Assembly: GCA_934162625.1 (NCBI GenBank)
Contig: CAKPJM010000004.1
Location: forward strand, 1-40,767
Direction: 5' to 3'
DNA length: 40,767 bases
Source of the DNA: an uncultured Clostridia bacterium
GTDB taxonomy: Bacteria; Bacillota; Clostridia; TANB77; CAG-508
The first letter of the stretch is position 1; every line of letters begins with the position of its first letter. The notes under the pieces were generated by a model. It was not told the origin of the DNA. It did no database searches and worked only from the letters and a program-made list of their open reading frames with translations. Both the position numbers and the translations under genes were made by a program. Shown piece after piece: positions 15,790 through 25,885 of this stretch.

Positions 15790-16422
15790 TCACTTTATAT
15801 TTATAGTCTTAATAAATTCTAAAACTTCCTGTGCTTCTGCTCCTTCTAGTCCACAATTTATTAATGCAATATTATGATTTAATTTATAAAATGATACATC
15901 GCTCCAATTTTCATTGTTGTCGTAATATCCAACAACTGCTTCAGTTCCATTATTTAAATGTATTTTTTCATCGGTTCTTCCAGTTCCGCAAACTCCAAAT
16001 GGATTATTGTAAAAATATAAAACAGCATTTTTATTTTCTTCGTTTTTATACAACTTTAATGCAAATTTATAAGAGATATTTTCTTCATTCTGAGATATTT
16101 CTTCATAGTTCCAGTCATTTGGAATGCTTAGTTCTATGCTAATATTATCAATTGTTTTAGAATAATTTTTTTCTGTTTCTTCATAATAAATTTCTTTTGT
16201 ATTGTTTGGAACGTTATTATATATTTCTTTTCCAAATATTTTTATAATTAACCCATTGTCATATCCACTTTCCGAATTATGATTTAGTCTATGAACTTTC
16301 GATATTGTATATATTAATGCCTTATATTCTATTGTTCCACCATCCCTTAAATGCATTGGTATTGGTACTAATAAAACTAATAATATTATAACTATCACAG
16401 TTATTAATATTTTCTTTTTCAT
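15790..16422 (-). CDS. Membrane-anchored unknown protein
   Basis: 210 residues with a basic start, then one hydrophobic segment (about residues 4-22, ILITVIVIILLVLLVPIP). It continues MHLRDGGTIEYKALIYTISKVHRL, here noted for its DGG-YKALIY pattern, which I have seen in Clostridia proteins without a known role. The outside domain has two Cys (VCGTG and INCGLEG). Same strand as the riboswitch gene but more than 140 bases upstream of it, with a promoter between, so probably separate. Function unknown. Confidence 0.7.
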   Translation of the reverse strand: MKKKILITVIVIILLVLLVPIPMHLRDGGTIEYKALIYTISKVHRLNHNSESGYDNGLIIKIFGKEIYNNVPNNTKEIYYEETEKNYSKTIDNISIELSIPNDWNYEEISQNEENISYKFALKLYKNEENKNAVLYFYNNPFGVCGTGRTDEKIHLNNGTEAVVGYYDNNENWSDVSFYKLNHNIALINCGLEGAEAQEVLEFIKTINIK

Positions 16423-16622
16423 ATACTATCACCTTTTACTTATAATACAATTTAATACTTTAAAAAGTTTCATTTAAAAAATCTTTTTATTGAATTACAC
16501 CTTAATAGTAATGTTATTATTGTAAGTATATCATATATATTACTTATTACAAAAGCTATTTTTAATATTGCATAAAAGACTTTATATGATATAATTGCTT
16601 TATATTAATAATGGAGATAAAA

Positions 16623-17735
16623 ATGAAAACAAAAGAAAAAATATTTAATTTTATTAAAAGTGAAGTAGTGCTAACTGTTGCGTCAGTTCTAGCAATAATA
16701 ACAATGTTCTTTGTCCCTATAGATAAAGAATATTTAAATTACTTTGATTACAATACATTAATTTGTTTATTCTGTATGCTTGCTGTTGTTGCAGGCTTAA
16801 AAAGTACTAATGTGTTTGAGCTGATTTCTAGAAAATTAATCGGGTTGTTTCATACTAGAAGGGCTGTTATATATACGTTAGTTTTCGGCACATTTTTCTT
16901 TGATATGATTGTAGCAAATGATATGTCTCTTATTACATTCTTGCCCCTTACATATATTGTTTTACATTCTACTAAAAATGATAAATATCTTGCTTTTACA
17001 TTTATAATGCAAACAATAGCAGCTAATATGGGTGGGATGATTACTCCCTATGGAAATCCTCAAAATTTATACTTATATTCTTATTATAATATTGGAACAA
17101 CAGAATTCTTTAGTATATTATTTGCTCAAGTTATAACAGTTGCTATATTGTTATGGATATGTTGCGCTTTTGTTCCTAATGAAAAACTAAAATTAAGAAA
17201 ATCTTCTAAAATTATAATTAGTAAAAAAACTTTAATTGTTTATGCAATTCTATTTGTTTTAGTAATACTTAGTGTTTTCAGAATTGTTCCATATTTATTA
17301 ACATTAGCAATTGTTTTAATAACAATTTTGATTATGGATAGAAAAAGATTTAGCAAAGTAGATTATGCATTGATTTCAACATTTTGTGTTTTCTTTGTAT
17401 TTTCTGGAAATATGGCAAGAATTCCACAGATAAAAGAATTTATTTCAGAAATAGTAGTTAAAAATACTCTTCTTGCAGGAATAGTTTCATGTCAATTTAT
17501 AAGCAATGTACCAACTGCAATATTTTTATCTAAATTTACACAAAATTATAGAGATTTACTTATTTCTGTTAATATAGGCTCACTAGGAATATTAATTTCT
17601 TCTCTAGCAAGCATAATTACATTAAAAGAATTTTTAAAGCATCAACCTAAAAACTTTTTTAAATATTTAGGTATGTTCACAATTTTTAATACAATGTTTT
17701 TAATTGTTTTATTATTAGTAACTAGGATAAGCTAG
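16623..17735 (+). CDS. Anion permease, citrate transporter/ArsB-like family
   Basis: An integral membrane protein of about 370 residues with some ten hydrophobic segments. Characteristic pieces are FGTFFFDMIVANDMSLITFLP and GGMITPYGNPQNL, the latter resembling the loop motifs of the CitMHS/ArsB/NhaD superfamily, plus a second half-repeat with SCQFISNVPTAIF. It probably exports or imports an organic or inorganic anion; the substrate is not evident. The ATG at 16623 has TGGAGAT 6 bases upstream and is preferred over 16611. It is followed by a strong terminator. Confidence 0.82.
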   Translation: MKTKEKIFNFIKSEVVLTVASVLAIITMFFVPIDKEYLNYFDYNTLICLFCMLAVVAGLKSTNVFELISRKLIGLFHTRRAVIYTLVFGTFFFDMIVANDMSLITFLPLTYIVLHSTKNDKYLAFTFIMQTIAANMGGMITPYGNPQNLYLYSYYNIGTTEFFSILFAQVITVAILLWICCAFVPNEKLKLRKSSKIIISKKTLIVYAILFVLVILSVFRIVPYLLTLAIVLITILIMDRKRFSKVDYALISTFCVFFVFSGNMARIPQIKEFISEIVVKNTLLAGIVSCQFISNVPTAIFLSKFTQNYRDLLISVNIGSLGILISSLASIITLKEFLKHQPKNFFKYLGMFTIFNTMFLIVLLLVTRIS

Positions 17736-17737
17736 AA

Positions 17738-17774
17738 ACAAATCCCCCGGTTTTATTCAAAACCTGGGGATTTG
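17738..17774 (+). terminator. Terminator after the permease
   Basis: ACAAATCCCCCGGTTTT pairs with AAAACCTGGGGATTTGT around a short loop, starting 2 bases after the stop codon. Confidence 0.85.
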
Positions 17775-17823
17775 TCACTTTATAGTCACTTTTGTAAGTT
17801 AATATATTTACAGGTGATAATAT

Positions 17824-18522
17824 ATGAAAAAATTAAAAAAATTTTTAGTTGTAGTAATTTTAATTATATTAAGTATATTGGCATTATTAATTGGGCAGGG
17901 CTATAAAATGTATAAGGAAGCAATATCTACTATTCCATTGTCTCAAAAGGTTGAAAGCATAAGATTACAAAAAGATTACACAAGTTTGTCTGAAATTCCT
18001 AAAATTTATACAGTTGCTGTAATTTCTGTGGAAGATCATAGATTTGAAAAACATCATGGAATTGATATAATTGCAATCGCAAGAGCAGCATTTAATGATA
18101 TTAGAACAATGAGTCTTGTTGAGGGTGGAAGCACTATAACTCAGCAGCTTGCTAAAAATATGTACTTTACGCAAGAAAAGAAAATAACAAGAAAAATTGC
18201 GGAGGTATTTATGTCTTATGAAATAGAAAAAAATTATAGTAAAGATGAAATATTAGAGTTGTATGTTAACACAATATACTATGGAAATAATTATTATAAT
18301 ATTAAATCTGCTTCTTTAGGTTATTTTGACAAGTTACCCAAAGATTTAAATAGCAGTGAATGTACAATGCTTGCAGGAATACCAAATGCACCTTCTTTAT
18401 ACAACCCAAAAGCAAGTCCAAAGCTCGCAAAGCAAAGGCAAAAACAAGTTATACAAAAAATGATTAAATATGGAAATTTAAATAAGGAAGAGGCAAATAA
18501 AATTTTAGATAAAAATATTTAA
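17824..18522 (+). CDS. mtgA: Monofunctional peptidoglycan transglycosylase (GT51)
   Basis: This enzyme polymerises lipid II into glycan strands at the outer face of the membrane. Its 232 residues are one N-terminal membrane anchor (about 7-25) and a GT51 domain. The family motifs are EDHRFEKHHG (with the catalytic Glu), GGSTITQQLAKN, and EILELYVNTIYYG. There is no transpeptidase domain, so it is the monofunctional type. AGGTGA precedes the start. Nearly identical sequences (GTCACTTTATAGTCACTTTT and its variant) flank it at 17775 and 18523, which may hint at insertion of the gene. Confidence 0.9.
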   Translation: MKKLKKFLVVVILIILSILALLIGQGYKMYKEAISTIPLSQKVESIRLQKDYTSLSEIPKIYTVAVISVEDHRFEKHHGIDIIAIARAAFNDIRTMSLVEGGSTITQQLAKNMYFTQEKKITRKIAEVFMSYEIEKNYSKDEILELYVNTIYYGNNYYNIKSASLGYFDKLPKDLNSSECTMLAGIPNAPSLYNPKASPKLAKQRQKQVIQKMIKYGNLNKEEANKILDKNI

Positions 18523-18618
18523 TAGTCATTTTATAGTCACTTTAAAATATTATAATACGTTTTGAAAAATGTAATAGCATATTTATATGCTTTAATTTAA
18601 AAAGGAAGGATAAGAACT

Positions 18619-19296
18619 ATGGAAATTTTAAAAGTAGAAAATTTAGTTAAAACTTATGGTAAAGGCGAAAACCAAATCAATGCAGTTGATAATGTTTCCT
18701 TTACAATTGACAAAGGAGAATTTGTTGCTATTGTAGGTGCAAGTGGTAGTGGAAAATCAACTCTACTACATTTACTAGGAGGTGTAGATAGACCAACTTC
18801 TGGAAAAGTATATATAGATGGAAAAGATATTTATTCTTTAAATAATGATAATTTAGCAATATTTAGAAGAAGACAAATTGGATTAATATATCAATTTTAT
18901 AATTTAATTCCTATATTAAATGTAGAAGAAAATATTACTTTGCCTTGTAATTTAGATGGAAGTGAAGTTGATAAAGCAAGACTTTCAGAAATGCTAAAGA
19001 CACTAGGATTAGAAAACAGGAAAACTCATTTACCAAACCAATTATCTGGTGGTCAACAACAAAGAGTATCAATAGGTAGAGCAATGATAAATAATCCTGC
19101 AATAATGCTTGCAGATGAGCCTACTGGAAACCTAGATTCAAAAGCAAGTGAAGAAATAATTTCATTACTTAAACTTTCAAATAAAAAATTCAACCAAACT
19201 GTTGTAATAATTACACATGATTTAGAAATTGCAAAAGAAGCAGAAAGAGTTATTACAATCGAAGATGGAAAAATTATTAAAGATGAAAGAAATTAA
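18619..19296 (+). CDS. ABC transporter ATP-binding protein (MacB/LolD-like)
   Basis: 225 residues with Walker A GASGSGKST near 40, Q-loop in LIYQFYNLIP, signature LSGGQQQRVSIGRA near 138, Walker B IMLADEPTGNLD near 160 and switch His in ITHDLE. The YQFYNLIPILNVEENI segment and the GNLDS ending are typical of the FtsX-permease exporters (MacB, LolD, BceA). It is followed 14 bases later by its permease. AAGGAAGG precedes the start. Confidence 0.93.
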   Translation: MEILKVENLVKTYGKGENQINAVDNVSFTIDKGEFVAIVGASGSGKSTLLHLLGGVDRPTSGKVYIDGKDIYSLNNDNLAIFRRRQIGLIYQFYNLIPILNVEENITLPCNLDGSEVDKARLSEMLKTLGLENRKTHLPNQLSGGQQQRVSIGRAMINNPAIMLADEPTGNLDSKASEEIISLLKLSNKKFNQTVVIITHDLEIAKEAERVITIEDGKIIKDERN

Positions 19297-19310
19297 AAAG
19301 GAGTAATACA

Positions 19311-21833
19311 ATGAATATTTTAAATAAATTTACAATAAAAAGTTTAAAGCTTAATAAAAAAAGAACTATTGTTACTATTATTGGTATTATGCTTTCTACT
19401 GCTCTTATTTGTGGCGTTGCTGGTTTAGTTTCTAGTTTTCAAAACTCTCTTATAGACTGGGCTAGAACAAATGACGGAAACTATCACGTTACTTTTAAAA
19501 ATGTGGCAAGTGATAAAGCGCAATATGTAACAGAAAATCAAAAAGTTAAAGATTATTTTATTTCTTCTTCTTTTGGTTGGGCCAATTTAGAGGGAAGTAA
19601 AGCAAATAACAAACCATATTTACACGTTTTAGCTTATGATAAAAAAGCATTAGAAAACTATGGTGTAGTATTAACAGATGGTAGATTACCTCAAAATCCC
19701 AATGAAATAATAATTACTGAAAGCGTATTAACAGGAGCACGTGTTTCTTTAAAAATTGGAGATACAATTACTTTAAACATTGGAACCAGAAAAAGTAATG
19801 ATGACTACTATTTAAATGACGACGCTCTATACACTGAAGATGATGAATCTATAGTAGATACGAAAGAAAAAACTTATACAATAGTTGGCTTTATGGAGAC
19901 TCTAGACGTTGAAACTCTTTATTCTCCTGGTTATTCAGCCTTAACATATATGGATGAAATACCATCTACTATTGATATATCTGTTTTGTATAAATCCCCA
20001 AAAGAGTATGAAAAGGCCACAAAAGATATTTGTAAAACCCTAAATTTAGATTTTGATGAAGATATATATGTAAATTCTGACTTCTTACGTTTTCAAGGAG
20101 TAATGAGTTATGGCATGTTACGTATTTTATATGCAATAGCAGGAGTTGTTATATTTATAATTGTTGTAAGCAGTGTATTTGTTATTAGAAATAGCTTTAG
20201 TATATCTGTTGCAGAAAAGAACAGACAATATGGAATGCTTTCTAGTGTTGGTGCAACTTCAAAGCAAATAAGAAGAAATGTAATATTTGAAGGAATGGTT
20301 ATTGGATTAATTGCAATACCTCTTGGAATTTTACTTGGAATAGTTGCAATAATGATTTTGTTAAAAATAGTAAATTACTTACTTACAGATATGCTTTCTG
20401 GCCTTGGTTTTACTTATAGCATAAACCTACTAGCAGTGCTTATATCTGTAGCGATTTCAATAATTACAATATATTTATCTTGCTTAATTCCTGCAAGAAG
20501 AGCTGCTAAAATTTCTCCAATTGAATCTATTAGAGGAAATAATGATATAAAAATTAAATCTAAAAAATTAAGAACATCAAAACTTACTAAAAAATTATTT
20601 GGAATTGGTGGAGTTATTGCTAGCAAGAATTTAAAAAGAAGTAAGAAAAAATATAGAACAACTGTAATTTCATTAGTTATAAGTATTTTTATATTTATAT
20701 CATTATCTAGCTTCTTGACTTTAGGAACAAAAACAAGCCAATTTTACTACATGGACTTTAAGTTTAATATGTATGTGCATAGTTTAAGTGACGGAAATAC
20801 ACAGATATATGAAAAAATATCAAAACTAGAAAATGTAGATAATTCCGCATATTGTTATCAATCAAGTTTAGATATTGATAATATTAAATATGCTTCTGAA
20901 TTTGGTAAGAAATTTTTAGAAAATGACCCTCAGCCTACTGGAATCGCATTTATGGTATATAATAATGAATATTTTAAGAAATATATAAAAGAAATTGGAT
21001 TAAAAGAAAGTGATTATAAAACAGCAGTAATTTTATTAGATTATGACACATTCTACAATGAAGATGGTAGCAAAACTGTTGACAGAATATATTCTTTAAA
21101 GTCTGGGGATACAGTAAATGTAAAATCTGGGGATAAAGAAAAAACCTTAACAATATCAAAATTTACAGATGTAAAACCTTTGGGACAAGAAGCTGTATAC
21201 TATGATCATGGAATTATAGTAGTATCAGAAGATTATATTAAAGAAGTATTTAAAGAAGATGTTAATAATTCAGATTATTATCATTTATCAGATTTATTTA
21301 TAAAATCTTCTAAGCCACAAGAATTAGAAAATACACTTAATGATTTAATAAAACAAGGTGGAGATTATTATGGTCTTACTGTATTTAATTATGAAACATA
21401 TATGAAACAAGAACAAAGAATGTTGCTTGTTGTAAAAATATTCTTATATGGATTTATAACAGTAATAACATTAATTGGCGTAACAAACATCTTTAATACA
21501 ATAACAACAAATATGATACTTAGAAGCAAAGAATTTGCAATGCTAAAATCTGTTGGAATGTCTTCTAAAGAATTTAACAAAATGATAAGATTAGAAAGCA
21601 TTATGTATGGAACGAAAGCTCTTTTAATAGGAATACCTTTAGGAATACTTGGTTCTTACGGAATGTACAAAGCATTTGCACAAGGAATAGATTTAGGTTA
21701 CACATTACCTTTACCAGCAATTATTATATCAATAATTTTTGTATTTATAATAGTTGGAATAACAATGAAGTATTCATTAAATAAAATAAACAAACAAAAT
21801 ATTATAGAAACAATAAGAAAAGATAATATCTAA
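19311..21833 (+). CDS. ABC transporter permease, two FtsX domains
   Basis: 840 residues. One membrane helix near 18-40 is followed by a large outside domain (about 45-265). A first FtsX core follows at about 268-395, ending with LIPARRAAKISPIESIRGN. Another helix near 448-470 leads to a second outside domain, and a second FtsX core follows from about 705 to the end, closing with IIETIRKDNI. With the ATPase before it, it forms a MacB-type exporter or mechanotransducer for lipoproteins, peptides or antibiotics. A two-component system lies 2 kb downstream on the other strand, but its kinase is not the short BceS type. Confidence 0.9.
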   Translation: MNILNKFTIKSLKLNKKRTIVTIIGIMLSTALICGVAGLVSSFQNSLIDWARTNDGNYHVTFKNVASDKAQYVTENQKVKDYFISSSFGWANLEGSKANNKPYLHVLAYDKKALENYGVVLTDGRLPQNPNEIIITESVLTGARVSLKIGDTITLNIGTRKSNDDYYLNDDALYTEDDESIVDTKEKTYTIVGFMETLDVETLYSPGYSALTYMDEIPSTIDISVLYKSPKEYEKATKDICKTLNLDFDEDIYVNSDFLRFQGVMSYGMLRILYAIAGVVIFIIVVSSVFVIRNSFSISVAEKNRQYGMLSSVGATSKQIRRNVIFEGMVIGLIAIPLGILLGIVAIMILLKIVNYLLTDMLSGLGFTYSINLLAVLISVAISIITIYLSCLIPARRAAKISPIESIRGNNDIKIKSKKLRTSKLTKKLFGIGGVIASKNLKRSKKKYRTTVISLVISIFIFISLSSFLTLGTKTSQFYYMDFKFNMYVHSLSDGNTQIYEKISKLENVDNSAYCYQSSLDIDNIKYASEFGKKFLENDPQPTGIAFMVYNNEYFKKYIKEIGLKESDYKTAVILLDYDTFYNEDGSKTVDRIYSLKSGDTVNVKSGDKEKTLTISKFTDVKPLGQEAVYYDHGIIVVSEDYIKEVFKEDVNNSDYYHLSDLFIKSSKPQELENTLNDLIKQGGDYYGLTVFNYETYMKQEQRMLLVVKIFLYGFITVITLIGVTNIFNTITTNMILRSKEFAMLKSVGMSSKEFNKMIRLESIMYGTKALLIGIPLGILGSYGMYKAFAQGIDLGYTLPLPAIIISIIFVFIIVGITMKYSLNKINKQNIIETIRKDNI

Positions 21834-21913
21834 TGACATAAAAATTAAAACATTATAATAATTATTATACTTATCAACAAAACAGTAAAAAAATAAGAAA
21901 TTAGTAATAAAAG

Positions 21914-21942
21914 TTTACAATTTACATAAAATCTGATATAAT
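21914..21942 (+). promoter_or_regulatory. Promoter of ade
   Basis: TTTACA (21914-21919) and TATAAT (21937-21942) with a 17-base spacer. I looked for a purine riboswitch in 21834-21977 and saw none. Confidence 0.65.
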
Positions 21943-21977
21943 CAAAGAGTTGAAAAAATAAAAAAAAGAGGGATATT

Positions 21978-23732
21978 ATGCAAAAGGTAGATTTAGTATT
22001 AAGAAATGCAAAATATTTAGATGCGGACAAAAGAGAATTTGTAGAAGGAGATATAGCAATAAAGGATGGCAAAATTGTTGGAATAAATGGAAATTTTTCT
22101 GGAAAGGAAGAGAAAGATTTAACAGGTAAGTACATAACACCAGGATTTATAGATGGTCATATACACTTGGAGAGTTCTGTAATTTCACCAGAAGATTTTG
22201 CAAAAATAGCAAGTATACATGGGACAACAGCAGTAGTTACAGATCCACACGAAATAGCAAATGTATGTGGAATAGATGGAATAAAATATATGTTAGAAAA
22301 GACTAAAAACTTACCTATATCGGTATATGCAATGGTTTCATCTTGTGTGCCAGCAACAGAGTTTGATGAATCTTTTGCAAATTTGGATAGTGAAGCAACA
22401 AAAAAATGCTTTGACTTAGACCCAGATAGAATATTGGGATTAGCAGAAATGATGAATTTCCCAGGAGTTATATTTAAAAACCCAGAAGTTTTAGCAAAAA
22501 TAGAAATAGCAAAAAAATTGGGAAAAAGAGTAGACGGACATGCACCTGGTTTAACAGGCGAAGAACTAAAAAAATATATCTCAGCAGGAATAGAATCAGA
22601 CCACGAATGTAGTACAATTGAAGAAGCAATAGAAAAAATAAAAGTAGCAAAAGAGTTAGGTCAAGAGTTTTACATTATGATAAGACAAGGAACAGCAGCG
22701 AAAAATCTAGAGGCATTAGCAAAATTAATGAATATGCCGGAATACAGAGATTGCTGTATGTTTTCAACAGATGACAAACATCCAGAAGAATTAAAAAATG
22801 AAGGACATATTGATTCTATTATAAGAAAAGCAATAAGTTTAGGAGTAAAACCAGAAGACGCATATATTACAGCAACAAAAAATGCTGCAGAGTACTTTGG
22901 ATTAGAAAATTTAGGAAAAATAGAAGTGGGTAGACAAGCAGATTTAGCAGTTTTAGATGATATAAAATCGGTAGAAATAAATTCTGTATATAAAAACGGA
23001 GAAGAAATGACAAGCGAAAAATTAAAAGAGTGGCCTAAAAACAAAGTGGAAGAAGGACTAGAGGAAAGAGTAAGAAATTCAATAAAAATGAGAGAAGTTA
23101 CAGTAGAAGACATTAGTTGCAAAGGGCAAGCAAAACAAGTAATTGGATTGGTTCCAGGAGAGATTATAACAACAGATGCAGGCGTAGCAAAAGATTATGA
23201 TTTGAAAAATGATATTATAAAAGTAGTTGTAATAGAATCACATAAAGGAACAATGCATATGGGAACTGCATATTTAAAAGGTATGGGATTAAAAAAAGGA
23301 GCTGTTGGCACAACAGTTGCACATGATTCACATTATATGATACTTGCAGGAACAAATGATGAAGATATAGCAAAAGCAGCGAATGAAATTGCTAAAATGC
23401 AAGGTGGAAAAATATATGTAGAAAACGGAGAAGTAAAAGCAAGCTTAGCATTACCAATAGCAGGATTAATGACAGATGAAAATCCGAATACTGTAATTAA
23501 AAAAATGGAAGCATTAAAGGAAAATGCACAAGTAAAAGAGGGAATAGATCCATACATGAACTTATCATTTGTAAGTCTTGTGCCAATATATGGTTGTAGA
23601 TTGGTACCAGGTGGACCAGTTAATGTAAAAAAATGGAGAATGATCACACCAGAAGAATTAGAACAAAAATATGTGGAGCAAGAAGAGAAAAAAGCAGGTG
23701 TAACTCAGTCAGATGATGAAGATGTTAGATAA
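21978..23732 (+). CDS. ade: Adenine deaminase
   Basis: Converts adenine to hypoxanthine and ammonia in purine salvage. The 584-residue length is typical. The metal-binding HxH is in GFIDGHIHLESS. Further conserved pieces are TDPHEIANVCG, GKRVDGHAPG, ECSTIEEA and FSTDDKHPEEL of the amidohydrolase barrel. The C-terminal domain has VGTTVAHDSHYMI and GGPVNVKKW. The start has AGAGGGAT 5 bases upstream. It is a monocistronic unit between its own promoter and a strong shared terminator. Confidence 0.96.
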   Translation: MQKVDLVLRNAKYLDADKREFVEGDIAIKDGKIVGINGNFSGKEEKDLTGKYITPGFIDGHIHLESSVISPEDFAKIASIHGTTAVVTDPHEIANVCGIDGIKYMLEKTKNLPISVYAMVSSCVPATEFDESFANLDSEATKKCFDLDPDRILGLAEMMNFPGVIFKNPEVLAKIEIAKKLGKRVDGHAPGLTGEELKKYISAGIESDHECSTIEEAIEKIKVAKELGQEFYIMIRQGTAAKNLEALAKLMNMPEYRDCCMFSTDDKHPEELKNEGHIDSIIRKAISLGVKPEDAYITATKNAAEYFGLENLGKIEVGRQADLAVLDDIKSVEINSVYKNGEEMTSEKLKEWPKNKVEEGLEERVRNSIKMREVTVEDISCKGQAKQVIGLVPGEIITTDAGVAKDYDLKNDIIKVVVIESHKGTMHMGTAYLKGMGLKKGAVGTTVAHDSHYMILAGTNDEDIAKAANEIAKMQGGKIYVENGEVKASLALPIAGLMTDENPNTVIKKMEALKENAQVKEGIDPYMNLSFVSLVPIYGCRLVPGGPVNVKKWRMITPEELEQKYVEQEEKKAGVTQSDDEDVR

Positions 23733-23740
23733 ATAAACAA

Positions 23741-23776
23741 AAAAGGACTTAAATATTTTTCTATTTAAGTCCTTTT
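23741..23776. terminator. Bidirectional terminator
   Basis: AAAAGGACTTAAATA and TATTTAAGTCCTTTT form a perfect 15-pair stem between the converging ade and kinase genes. Confidence 0.9.
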
Positions 23777-23796
23777 ACTTTATTATAATGTTTTTC

Positions 23797-25014
23797 TTAT
23801 TTCATATATTTTATTTCAAATGTACTTCCTTTTTCAAGCTCGGAATCTACTTTTATATATCCATTATTTTTTTCAATAATTGCTTTTGAAAGAGATAGGC
23901 CAATTCCAATACTGTCTTCGCTACTATTTTTAGCCTTATAAAATCTTTCAAATATATGTTTTAAGTCTTTTTTATCAATTCCATAGCCAAAATCTTGTAT
24001 TTTTATTTTTAGAAAAACACTATTGTTTTCTACTGCTATAAGTATTCTAGAACCTTGTGGAGAGTGTTCTATAGAATTTTTTAAAATGTTTATTAAAGCT
24101 TCTTTTTGCCATTTATAATCTGCTACAAAAGTAGAATTTTTATCTATATTGGTTTCTATTTTAATTTCTTTAACTTCAATTAAAATAGCCAAACTATCAA
24201 TTACATCACTTATTAATTTTTGAGCATCAATTTTTTCATTTTCCATTTTTATTGTGCCAGCATCAAATTTTGCAATTTTTAAAAGAGATATAACAAGAGA
24301 ACTTATCCAATCCACTTGCTTGCTAATTTCTAAAATAAAATCATTTCTTACATCTTCTGACATATCTGGATTATCATTAATATTATCAAGCATTATTCGT
24401 ATTGAGGTTAAAGGAGTTTTTAATTGATGCGAAATGTCTGCAAGTGCTGTGCTTAATTCTTCTTTTTCTTTTTTACTATTTTCAGCCGCTTCTTTTAATA
24501 TAATAGTTGTTTTATATAATTCGTTTCTAAGTTTTGATAATTCATCTTCTTTATTATCTTTTATTTTTAAAGTATAGTTTTTATTATTTATTTGATTTAT
24601 GTATTCATTTATTTCTTTAATCTTTCTCTCTTGAGAGGCAACATATACTAAATATGCACTAAGTGAAAGCAGTCCAAATAAACTTATCAAAATTAAATCT
24701 TGAGTTTTGGAACGATTCATTTCTTCTTGCAATTCTTTTATGTTAGAAATCTCATTATCATATCCATATTTTTTTAAGATATCTTGACTAGAACTATTTT
24801 TAGAGTTTAATATACTTAAAATCTCTATGTCCGTAACATCAGGGTGGTTTTCCACAACAGCATTGACAATTGAGTTTATTTTTGCATTTATTATTTTTGT
24901 ATAATGTTTGTTTTGAGTGTGCAAAACAACTAGAAATATACCTGCAAAAATAAATATAATTATAATACCTGTTAAGATTGTTGTAAGTAAGCTTTTACTT
25001 TTTTGTAATTTCAC
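23797..25014 (-). CDS. Sensor histidine kinase
   Basis: 405 residues. Membrane segments at about 11-33 and 107-126 enclose an outside domain of about 70 residues. A linker follows, then the phosphoacceptor DISHQLKTPLTSIR with His196, the N box NILKNSIEHSPQG, the G1 box DFGYGIDKKDL and the G2 region SIGIGLSLSKAII. It pairs with the response regulator upstream, overlapping its stop by 4 bases. The size of the outside domain does not fit the BceS intramembrane-sensing kinases. The signal is unknown. Confidence 0.93.
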   Translation of the reverse strand: MKLQKSKSLLTTILTGIIIIFIFAGIFLVVLHTQNKHYTKIINAKINSIVNAVVENHPDVTDIEILSILNSKNSSSQDILKKYGYDNEISNIKELQEEMNRSKTQDLILISLFGLLSLSAYLVYVASQERKIKEINEYINQINNKNYTLKIKDNKEDELSKLRNELYKTTIILKEAAENSKKEKEELSTALADISHQLKTPLTSIRIMLDNINDNPDMSEDVRNDFILEISKQVDWISSLVISLLKIAKFDAGTIKMENEKIDAQKLISDVIDSLAILIEVKEIKIETNIDKNSTFVADYKWQKEALINILKNSIEHSPQGSRILIAVENNSVFLKIKIQDFGYGIDKKDLKHIFERFYKAKNSSEDSIGIGLSLSKAIIEKNNGYIKVDSELEKGSTFEIKYMK

Positions 25015-25679
25015 TTTTGACCTCCTTGCACTTGGTATCCAATTCCTTTAATTGTTTTTATACAATCTGCATTTCCAAGTTTTGACCTAATTCTTTTTAT
25101 ATATACAGTAAGAGTATTATCATTTACAAAATTACCTGCTACATCCCAGATTTTTTCTAGAATTTGTTCACGAGTTACTACCTTGCCTATATTTGAAAAT
25201 AGCAAAACTAATATTTTAAATTCTAATGCGGTAAGCTCGATATTTGTGCCTTCTACATATACAGCCTTTTGATCTAAGTCTATTTCAATATCTTCATATA
25301 TTATTTTGTTGTTTTCTTTATTAAATCTTTTAAGTACATTATTAATTCTAGAAAGAAGCTCTCTATTTCTAAAAGGCTTAATTATATAATCTTCTGCACC
25401 CATATCTAAACCTTTTACTACATCTTGCTCTTCATCCCTAGCTGTCAAAAAGATTATTGGAATATCTGTATATTTTTTTATGTATTCACAAAGTTCATAG
25501 CCATTTCCATCTGGCAATGTAATATCTAATATGATTAAATCAAATGTTTTAGTTCCTACAACATTCATCGTATCTTCAGCAGTTTTGCAAATAGTTACAT
25601 CAAAATTTTCTTGTTCTAATAAATATTTTAGACCTTTAATAATAGCATCATTATCTTCAACAATTAAAATAGATTTCAT
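25011..25679 (-). CDS. OmpR-family response regulator
   Basis: 222 residues. The receiver domain has the acidic pocket VEDN, phosphoacceptor Asp52 (LIILDITLPDGNG), LTARD and Lys101 (YIIKPF). The C-terminal winged helix has ELTALEFKILVLL and VNDNTLTVYIKRIRSKLG, the DNA-recognition end. It is the first gene of a two-gene operon with the kinase. AGGAG sits just before the ATG. Targets cannot be told. Confidence 0.95.
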   Translation of the reverse strand: MKSILIVEDNDAIIKGLKYLLEQENFDVTICKTAEDTMNVVGTKTFDLIILDITLPDGNGYELCEYIKKYTDIPIIFLTARDEEQDVVKGLDMGAEDYIIKPFRNRELLSRINNVLKRFNKENNKIIYEDIEIDLDQKAVYVEGTNIELTALEFKILVLLFSNIGKVVTREQILEKIWDVAGNFVNDNTLTVYIKRIRSKLGNADCIKTIKGIGYQVQGGQK

Positions 25680-25885
25680 AATTTTCTCCTTTGCAAGATT
25701 ATATCATAGACTTTAATAAAAATGTAAAAAAACTGAATTTTTATATTAAAAAGAAAAAAACATATTGACAAAATATGGAAAATATATTAATATAATTCTA
25801 ATTTAAATCAAAATAAATTTAATTCAAAAATGCAAAATCATAATAATTGTTTTGCAATTCTAAAAAAATTCCAAAGAGGTAAAAT

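Noticed and set aside
21834..21977. Purine riboswitch before adenine deaminase
   Set aside because: The region shows only a plain promoter and AT-rich sequence, with no aptamer core.
18619..25679. ABC exporter and two-component system as a Bce-type peptide-resistance module
   Set aside because: The kinase has a large outside domain instead of the short BceS loop, ade lies between, and the strands are opposite. A link remains possible but is not supported.
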